A stretch of DNA of 64,000 nucleotides from Naematelia aurantialba. Taxonomy: Eukaryota; Basidiomycota; Tremellomycetes; Tremellales; Naemateliaceae. The notes under the pieces are model-generated. The model was not told where the DNA came from, searched no databases, and saw only the letters and a program-made list of their open reading frames with translations. Where the stretch lies: NCBI GenBank assembly GCA_021527695.1, contig JAKFAO010000002.1, positions 434,001 to 498,000 of the forward strand, given 5' to 3'. The translations under genes were made by a program, and so were the position numbers. Of this stretch, positions 57,060 to 64,000 are shown piece after piece. Numbering within the stretch: position 1 is the first letter of the stretch; each line of letters starts with the position of its first letter.

Positions 57060-58753
57060 TAGCTGGGTCGATCCTTAAGTGGGAAGAGGTGATCGCCGCG
57101 AGTTTCGCTGTGAGGTGCACAAAATGTGTCTGTTGGCAAAGTGGTGTTTGTGTGTGTGTGGGTCGCGAGCGGGGTGGTGGAGGGTTCAAGAACGGTCCTG
57201 ATATATGACACTTCTTCCTGATATATGACACCTCTGGACGCGGCAGTCTTGCGACTCCACTTTATCTTCAAGGAAAGGAGCGCGGACAAGCCGAATCCCC
57301 GACCTCACCCTGTGTGTATACTGTAGGTCGACGACGACCGCATCCTTTTCTCCCTCCCGGGCTCCACCTTTCTCTCGAGTATTTGCGCGGCGTTGAGGCT
57401 TGCCGAGCACGGTGTTTGATCAGCCAGATCAAGATCCGGCCACTAGGTCGCCCTCCTCGCCCTCTTGTACAGTTCACAATGTCTTTACGAGTGCGTGCCG
57501 TCATACGAACGAGTGCGTGCCGTCATACGAATCCAACGAGCCCAAGCTAGAAGAGGAATAGCGCGGAGCTTCAAAGCATCCTTCCACTCGCATTCGAATG
57601 ACGGAATTGTCGGAACAGAGATCTGAGTGGCGGCGAAATTCCCCACAAAGGTTAGTGCATCTTCTGTCTGGCGTCGCTGATACGGCGAGTAGAGGTGGTG
57701 ACCGCTGGACACTCACTAAAACCTGGAGATAGGTCACAATTGCCGACACCAGCCCGTGCATAGGCACGGGTCGGAGTGGCGGCGCGTTGGACTTGAAGCC
57801 CACCGCAGTTAGCCCTCAGAGACTAAGTACTCTGAGCGGAGGTCGACAATCCTCCACCATGTCAATCCCTGACTGCCCGTGCGCCTCTATCTTTCGTGCC
57901 GCGGACTTACACCGACGCGGAGCACATTCCTCGATTCCGCTACAGGCTTTCGCACCAAGACCACGTCTTTGGGAGAGCGGTTTGGGAAATGGAGAAGATA
58001 TCAGCGGGCTACATGGAGCCTTTGACGTTGTAGATGCGTGTAAGAGCTAAGCTGGAAGTGTGTCATCGTATTGAACTTGGAGGCGTATAGTAGTATAAGA
58101 TAAGTGCTGGTCCCCTCGGCGCTCTCCAGCTCTAGAAGCTGCGTAGAAGCCAGGCCGGCGGTGAGAGTTCAACCGGAGGGCGACATAGTTCGACGCAGAG
58201 AGGGTACGTCAGGACGACAATCGGGCCCAGGTCGCCAGGTGACCGAGAGCAGCGCGAGCGAACGGCCCAGGAGCATAACACAAGCCACATGCAGTGCATG
58301 GCCAAGATGTACAAGTTGTATCACTCGTACGAGTCGACCAAATCCTTTACCCACCCTGTCATGTCGTCAGCCAATGGCTCGGACATTCACAATTCAGACT
58401 GAGCGCTCAGGATTTTCAGTGTGTGATATTTGTAGAGCCTCGCCGCACAAGTGCAGTGCTCGGCACAAAGAAGGTATCATCGTCGCGCGGTCTGCAGAGT
58501 GGAAAGAAGAGCTCACCTGGACGCCTGGCTGCTGAGCCTGCAGCTAGAACCAGCGCTGCCTAGAACATCGTCAAAATGTCTACGCAGAAAACCAAAACCG
58601 CAGGAATTTTTGGGTGGAACTGAGGCAGCGCGCCTAGATGGTGTCAGTAGGCGCGCAAGCTAGGATAGGCGTGGGTCGCCGCCATTCTTTCCTCTCTCAT
58701 CTTCGGCCTCTTTCTCTGCTTTGAACAGTTACGTCTCCAACTGTCGCAACGAA
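57060..58753. other. Unresolved region with short coding-like pieces on both strands
   Basis: No firm gene. Minus strand: a piece from about 57790 to 57485 reads MHGLVSAIVTYLQVL, a possible intron, then EDALTFVGNFAATQISVPTI ending TRSYDGTHS. Plus strand: pieces at about 57905-58025 (TYTDAEHIPRFRYRLSHQDH, then VFGRAVWEMEKISAGYMEP) and 58215-58400 (GDREQRERTAQEHNTSHMQC, then MAKMYKLYHSYESTKSF). A plus-strand ATG at 57599 gives MTELSEQRSEWRRNSPQR before a GTTAGT donor. These could be parts of one small plus-strand gene or of opposed genes. The sequence GTGTGTGTGTGGG is near 57150, and TGATATATGACACTTCT is duplicated at 57197-57230. Confidence 0.35.
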
Positions 58754-60969
58754 ATGTCGACCGCCGCAACCGTGAACGGCGACGGACCCATAGTGAACGG
58801 TACCAGCGGTACCAACGGGCCCAACGGGACAAACGGCCATGCGGCGAAGCCCAAGTCGTCGGCGGTGAAGTCGCGGGCTGCACTCAAGCGGCTCAAGGCA
58901 AAGGCCAAGGCTGAGCGGGCGGCATCCGAGGCTCCGAGTGAGACGCCATCTGAAAGCGAGACCCAGAGCGATGCAGAGGTGAGTCCTCAGACCACGATTC
59001 CCACCTCTCCACGATCCCGGAGATCTGTCGCGCGTTTATGCTGACTTGGATAGTCGGTCGTATCCCTGGCATCGTCCGCCACCTCCCTCGACACCCTTGC
59101 GTTCATGCCCGACCCGTCTGATCCTAATTACGCTGCATTCGCATCTGTGTTTGCCAAGTTCCAGGAATCAGAAGGTGCAGATCCTGCGGGAGCCATAAGT
59201 GGACCTGCGAAAGGGGAGGTGTACTATTCGGACGAGGAAGACGAGGATGAAGAATCCAGGGAGAGGGCGGCGCGAAGGGCCGCAGAGCAAGAAGGCATGA
59301 CCAGGCGGCAGAGACGGCAGGCTGCGGTGAGTCGGCATGGAACTATGGTTTCCACCTTGCGCTAATTTGCTGATGTCCGCCCAGAAATTGACAGTATCAG
59401 AGTTGAAGCAACTGGTGGAACGACCAGAAGTCGTAGAATGGTTCGATTGTGATGCTCGTGACCCTCGACTGCTCGTCAACCTGAAGGCTTACCGAAAGTA
59501 GGTCGATTGCATGGTAAATACTGGTCAGCTAACATGTCAGTGCTGTGCCTGTGCCGGTTCACTGGAACGCCAAGCGGGACTACCTTGCTGGCAAGAAAGG
59601 TATCGAGAAACCTCCATATCTCTTACCTCCCTGGATCGCAGACACCGGGATTGGAGAACAGCGTGATGCAGTGCGAGCGAAAGAAGCCGATCAGACTCTA
59701 CGCCAAAAGACACGAGAGCGTGTCCAGCCCAAGATGGGCAAGATTGACATTGATTACCAAAAACTGCACGATGCGTTTTTCAAGTTCCAGCAGAAGCCGA
59801 GCATGTCCAAGTTTGGAGAGGCATACTACGAGGGTAAAGAGCTTGAGACGGACTTGAGGACCAAGAAACCAGGAGAACTGTCAGACGAGCTGGTCGAGGC
59901 GCTTTCGATCCCACCGCTCGCGCCACCGCCGTGGTTGATCGCCATGCAGCGGTTTGGACCACCTCCGAGCTATCCAAACTTGCGGATCAAGGGCCTGAAT
60001 GCGCCGATCCCCGCCGGGTGAGCTCGCTCAAACCTTGCGTCTGGTTCCAGCTGACGAGTGCCAGGGCTCAATGGGGCTTCCATCCTGGTGGCTGGGGTAA
60101 ACCTCCAATGGACGACTTCAACCGGCCATTGTACGGTGATGTCTTTGGCGTGCTACAGGGCGCAGAGATTGCCAAGCAGAACGAGATTGACAGGGATCTT
60201 TGGGGAGAGATTGCCCCTATGGAGGACGGTGGGTCATGCCGATATCTCCGTGATTTCTGAGCTGATTCGAATGTAGATGAAGAAGAAGAGGAAGAAGAGG
60301 AGGAGGAGTCCGAGGCTGAAGAAGAAGAGCCTGAGCCGGCACGGCCGTCTCGCTCCGCCGCTGAGAGAGGTGACGGAACAGAGACACCGTCCGGTTTGGC
60401 CACGCCGAGCGGGTATCACTCTGTGGTATCTACCGTTCCTGGCGGCCTCGAGACGCCGGATTTCATCGAGTTGCGGAAGAACACTCGGCAATCGACCGAG
60501 GACACAGGGCCCAAGGAGCTGTATCAGGTTATTCCGGAGCGAGAGACCAGCAGCCGGGGCTTCATGGGGAGCAGCACGGCATATGACATGTCAGCATTGG
60601 GCAAGGGTGGCGCTGGGCCTGCCGTGCTCGGGGCGGACGACCGGGGTACCAAGGTACGTCTGCTAGTATACCGCGGTGTACCCATTGTATTCCGTTGTAC
60701 ACCGGTGTGTGGTTCTTGCTGACGCCGCGTAGCGCAAAGTCGGGGATGTGGAGATATCTGTGGATCCCGATGATCTCTCTCAAGCTCAGCTGCGGGAGAA
60801 GTACGAGGCGTCTCGTGCGCAGGCGAACAGGGTGCATGTGCCTGGAGCAGATGTGGACAGGAGCGGGTTCGAGGATGTTGTTTCGGGCGAGATGAAGAAG
60901 CGGCAAAGGAAGGACGACGGGAAAGGCGGTCGCGGGCGGGAGAAGGAGAAGGAGAAGTTCAAGTTTTAG
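58754..60969 (+). CDS. CUS1: Spliceosome SF3b subunit 2 (SF3B2/SAP145/Cus1)
   Basis: A U2 snRNP protein that contacts pre-mRNA near the branch site and binds SF3B4. Start MSTAATVNGDGPIVNGTSGT, followed by a basic helix and acidic blocks. The family core is complete: KLTVSELKQLVERPEVVEWF, DARDPRLLVNLKAYRN, VPVPVHWNAKRDYLAGKKGI, EKPPYLLPPWIADTGIGEQR, KLHDAFFKFQQKP and ALSIPPLAPPPWLIAMQRFG with PPSYPNLRIKGLNAPIPAG, then WGFHPGGWGKPPMDDFNRPL with YGDVFGV (PSP motif). A poly-Glu stretch separates these from a disordered part and the C-terminal VGDVEISVDPDDLSQAQLRE-type segment. About 585 residues, seven introns. Secure identity. Confidence 0.95.
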
Positions 60970-61239
60970 CGGACCGCTCGAGGTGTTGTGGGGATGTGCC
61001 CGTATGCATACTATACGGCGGAGCGTTTATCATACACGCAAAGCTCAGCGTGTCGTCTGGGGCGCAGAAGGAGGTCATGGACGAGCAGCGAAAGCGATGT
61101 CGGCTGGCAAGGCCCGGACGTGGCATTCGCGGAGAATCCTCCGGTATCACCCGCCGGGTGCAGCGACGACCATTCACTGGACCGAGTTTTCCTGCACCTC
61201 TTAGTTGTCCGAGCAAAACCGCGCGGTAGTTCTGCGAAA

Positions 61240-62750
61240 ATGGGTGCGGGCCAATCGTCTCCTGCCCGGAGCGACCAGACGATCACTGCCGAGTCTACCG
61301 GGACGTCTGTGCAGGTGAGTCGGGTTACGAGCCGCGCCCATCCAGCCTCATGACATTCCTCTGTGCCTCGAATTTCCGCTGCGTCCCGTCACTGTGTCCG
61401 TCTCTATTTCGTTGTCCGTTTCCGTCTCTGCCTCTGTTTCTCATCGGAAGAGACAAAGTACGGACACGGACACGGGTACGGACACGGATACGGATACAGA
61501 TACGGACACTGAGCTTCACACGGGGGGTGACTGACGCCTGTTCAGTTCTCTCCGTCGCTTCTAGACCGTCTCTCGCATCCCTCGTCCTCGTCCTCGCCGT
61601 CGTCGTCCACCGGCTCGCTAGGCTCGTCATTGGCATCTGCAGACGAGGCGGTGCGGCGCCGACTGGCCGCCGAGTCGGCTCACCTGCGTGCCCAGGAAGC
61701 GGAGATTCTGGACAAGATCAACGCGGCGCTGGAGAAGGAGAACCTCGATGCGGAGAAGCGGGCGGCCGCGGAGTCCGGAGGGTCAGGGACGAGCAGCGCG
61801 GTGCTGGAGCGGGACATCGAGGAGATCAGGGAGAAGATTCAGCGGATGCGGGGCGAGAGGGAGCGGAAGGAGGGCGACCGGGTGAGGAGTGCGAGGGAAA
61901 AGGTCGTGGGGTGCTATAAGTGAGTTCTGAGCTTCTGAGTTGGGGTCGCTTTTTCCGAGCCGCCTGGGGTGTACCCAGCCTTACTGCCGTCTTCAGAGGA
62001 GAAGACGGGATACGGGGGAGAGAGAAGGGGAGAGAGGAAGGAGCATAAGGGAGAAAGAGCTGGAGAACGAGATAAGGACGAGCGGCAGAAGGAAGGAAGG
62101 AAGGAAGCAAGCAAGGAAGGAAGGAAGGAAGCAAGGAAGGAAGGAAGGAAGGAAGGAAGGAAGGAAGGAAGGAAGGAAGGAAGGAAGGAAGGAAGCAAGG
62201 AAGGAAGGAAGGAAGGAAGGAAGGAGGGAAGACGGGAGGTATGATGGCAGGAAGAAAGGAAGAGAGGGAGGGTGGCAGGAAGGAAAGACGGATGGCAAGG
62301 AAGAATCGCAAGAACAAGGGACAGTCTCAGGATTACAGCAGATCGAGGAGCAGGCGATGATGAGGCAGAGATTCCTTGACGGCCAGGTGCAGGCAAGAGA
62401 CGTGAGGCGGGGTGTTGGTCGTGGCCTGAGACCCAGGCCGGAAAGGGATCGCTTCGAACGCGGTTGTCCATGTTTGCTCTGGGGAAACCACGTCGGGCTG
62501 CAAGCGGCCACTCGACGTCGCTACCCGATTTTGAGACACGGCGTGCCGACGGCAGCGCTGACGAGCAGACTCCATCCCGACCGGCCGCTCGACTGCTGGA
62601 AAGAGGTCGAGGCGTTCAAAGCTGAAGTGGGCAAGCTGGAACATGTGAGTCCAGTCTCCGTCTGACTGCTCTGAGCTTGTCTCCGGCAAGAGAGCATGCA
62701 GGTCTGAGAAGTAGCTGACGTCGCAGGCATTCGTCAAGAGCCTTCAATAG
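61240..62750 (+). CDS. MIC19: MICOS subunit Mic19 (CHCHD3 type)
   Basis: A mitochondrial inner-membrane protein that shapes cristae junctions with Mic60. Four exons (61240..61314, 61546..61919, 62569..62644, 62727..62750) give 549 nt, 182 residues. MGAGQSSPARS carries an N-myristoylation motif, as in Mic19. The middle is a charged coiled coil (AESAHLRAQEAEILDKINAA; REKIQRMRGERERK). The C-terminal CHCH half is CYKLHPDRPLDCWKEVEAFK, made only when exons 2 and 3 join; the two Cys are ten residues apart, as in fungal Mic19. It ends VGKLEHAFVKSLQ. Introns 1 (231 nt) and 2 (649 nt) contain tandem repeats; intron 2 is the longest intron seen in the window. Confidence 0.85.
61460..61510. repeat. GGACACGGATAC hexamer-type repeat in MIC19 intron 1
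   Basis: About eight copies of ACGGACACGG/ATACGGATAC-type hexamers. Confidence 0.9.
62089..62228. repeat. (GGAA)n tetranucleotide array in MIC19 intron 2
   Basis: Around 33 units of GAAG/GGAA with occasional GCAA variants. It creates a long spurious Gly-Arg-Lys-Glu open frame. Confidence 0.95.
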
Positions 62751-63158
62751 GTGCATAGATACACGCAGACGTGCATGCTAGTGCAGGTGCAAATATGCAG
62801 ATTCGATGCATAAATGAGACTCGACATGCACAAGGAACGGCAGAGATATCTGCACGCAATCTGTTGCCAAGATATCTGGACGCAACCTGTTGCAGAGATA
62901 TCTGTACACTTCTTGTACTGGCTGAACACAGTCGACTGTCTGGCCCTTTCCGAGCGGTGTGCCTCACCTGCAGGCGGCTCCTCACATTCCGAGGTATTGA
63001 GCAGGCAGCGAAGAGTAGGAAACCAGTGATTTCCACGACTGCTCGCAGATACGAGTGGTGGCTTGCTTTACCATTGTTCATTATTTACATGGTAGCTATT
63101 AATAAATATCCTCCCTTTCTCGATATACCTCATCTCAAGCGGTGTCCAGACACGATGT
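62751..63158. other. Convergent region between MIC19 and PMP3 with a 30-bp triplicate repeat
   Basis: 408 bp. At about 62838-62912 three copies of a unit containing AGATATCTG and ACGCAA(T/C)CTGTTGC follow each other. Nothing else recognised. Confidence 0.75.
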
Positions 63159-63913
63159 CTAGACGATGGGAAGCACCTTCGACTTGTGGATAATGTACCA
63201 GGCGTGAATGACGCCTGTAGCACTGGGCATCAGTGGTTGTTTTTTCTCCACTAATTTGCTCGACGAGCGGGTTCGGGGGATGGACTTGCCTGGAATCCAG
63301 CCGAGGATCCACAGAAGCTGCGGGCGTCAGTATGTCTCCGGTCAATGGCGAAAGAAAGCGGTAGGGAGAGACAGACTAGGCGGGAGGGGGTTGAATGATG
63401 TGCAGGGTTGATGTGAAGGGATTGGATGGGAAGGGGGTTGAGGTGTACGAGATGTGGCGAAAGGACGGGGGTGGTGCAGATGTGGTGAAGGGGTGAGGGA
63501 GTGAGGGGGGTTCGAGGTGGGGTGAAGGGGTGTTTAAGACGACGTGTGGAAACATCAAGACGTACGATGTTGATCAGAAGCTCGACGCCGCAACCTGAGG
63601 TGAAGCTGTTAGTCACACGTGTTTTCACACCACGCTGCACTGACCTCGCCTCGCAAACCTACACAGCAGTCAGCGCTGTACCTTTACAGACGAGCAGAGC
63701 CCCGGAGCAAGTGCGTGAGTGTGATGGGCCGGTAACGGGTAATGGCAAGGGGCGGAGGCGGGGCTGGACGATTGCCACTCACACGCTGATGGGCGGCACA
63801 AAGAGCGCGACAAAGTACAGCACGATATCATCGTTGTCTGCGCCGTCGTCAATAACCACTCATCGGCCGCGGTCGAGAGGCCGGTGGTCGAGATACGTAC
63901 TACTTCGCACCAT
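63159..63913 (-). CDS. PMP3: Plasma membrane proteolipid Pmp3 (UPF0057), six exons
   Basis: A small two-helix membrane protein linked to ion homeostasis in yeast. Exons 63913..63901, 63837..63783, 63658..63645, 63594..63566, 63316..63289 and 63214..63159 total 195 nt: 64 residues plus stop. The product contains NNDDIVLYFVALFVPPISVF, then ARRGCGVELLINILLWILGW and IPGVIHAWYIIHKSKV, matching the family pattern of VPP-VF-RGC and INI-L-LGWIPG-IHA. Exon 3 is a 14-nt microexon encoding most of FARRG; exons 4 and 5 are 29 and 28 nt. Intron 5 is GC-AG. The first donor could also be GTAGTA three bases earlier; both keep phase. Confidence 0.85.
63215..63288 (-). other. GC-AG intron in PMP3
   Basis: Donor TTCCAG/GCAAGT, acceptor GCTACAG/GC. 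Only this pair yields LGWIPGVIHAWYII. Length 74 nt. Confidence 0.8.
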
Positions 63914-64000
63914 TGTGTCTGTTTGTGATTATCCGAGTGTGTGAGTATGCGAGCTTTATGAAGAGTCGAGTGTCTGGTGGAGTAAGGATCAAGACGTCAT

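Noticed and set aside
57785..57860. Stem-like sequence considered as a tRNA
   Set aside because: No proper A box, and the B-box-like GGTCGACAATCC lacks the required TTC.
61940..62665. A 241-codon Gly/Arg/Lys/Glu-repeat frame
   Set aside because: Produced by the (GGAA)n array in MIC19 intron 2; the CHCH frame requires splicing this out.

Overview
This window is nuclear DNA from an intron-rich, GC-rich fungus, most likely a basidiomycete. The evidence is many short introns (mostly 40-90 nt, donors GTGAGT/GTACGT/GTGCGT, branch sites like CTGAC or CTAAC), genes packed at about one per 2.5 kb on both strands, and eukaryotic families throughout (nucleoporin, SNAREs, MICOS, spliceosome, Cdc24). I could not fix the class. 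No tRNA, rRNA, transposon, CRISPR or bacterial-type operon was recognised. Gene spans run from start codon to stop codon and include introns; exon joints quoted were checked by hand for splice motifs and reading phase.

Layout. 0-7 kb: a PAC1-like proteasome chaperone (-), an acidic/basic U3-associated-like protein (-), and the nucleoporin NUP84/NUP107 (+). 7-20.3 kb: NIMA kinase (-), secreted M28 aminopeptidase (+), Qc-SNARE SYN8 (-), mitochondrial protease OMA1 (-), and a secreted debranching-enzyme-like glycosidase (+). 20.6-30 kb: Golgi coiled-coil CASP/COY1 (-), spindle-pole protein SFI1 (+), otubain deubiquitinase (-), V-ATPase assembly factor VMA12 (+). A gene-poor 2 kb precedes CDC24 (+). 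A very large coiled-coil gene (+), SNU66/SART1 (-), SPT4 (+), COQ6 (-), PML1/SNIP1 (-), an unrecognised coiled-coil gene (+), a DUF1308 protein (-) and a long disordered protein (-) follow. After an unresolved 1.7 kb come SF3B2/CUS1 (+), MIC19 (+) and PMP3 (-). These are mostly unrelated housekeeping genes, so there is no gene cluster or pathway island here. Many neighbours are divergent over 160-460 bp or convergent over 80-400 bp.

The most striking signal is not a gene. In at least a dozen different genes, introns have been expanded by private tandem repeats, each intron with its own unit (6-50 bp): SYN8 (three of three introns), the otubain gene (three introns), SPT4 (both), MIC19 (two), NUP84, LAP, CASP, SFI1 and others. 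The flanking exons stay in frame. Three genes also have tandem repeats starting at or just beyond the stop codon. Three GC-AG introns were found, and PMP3 (64 aa) is cut into six exons, one only 14 nt long.
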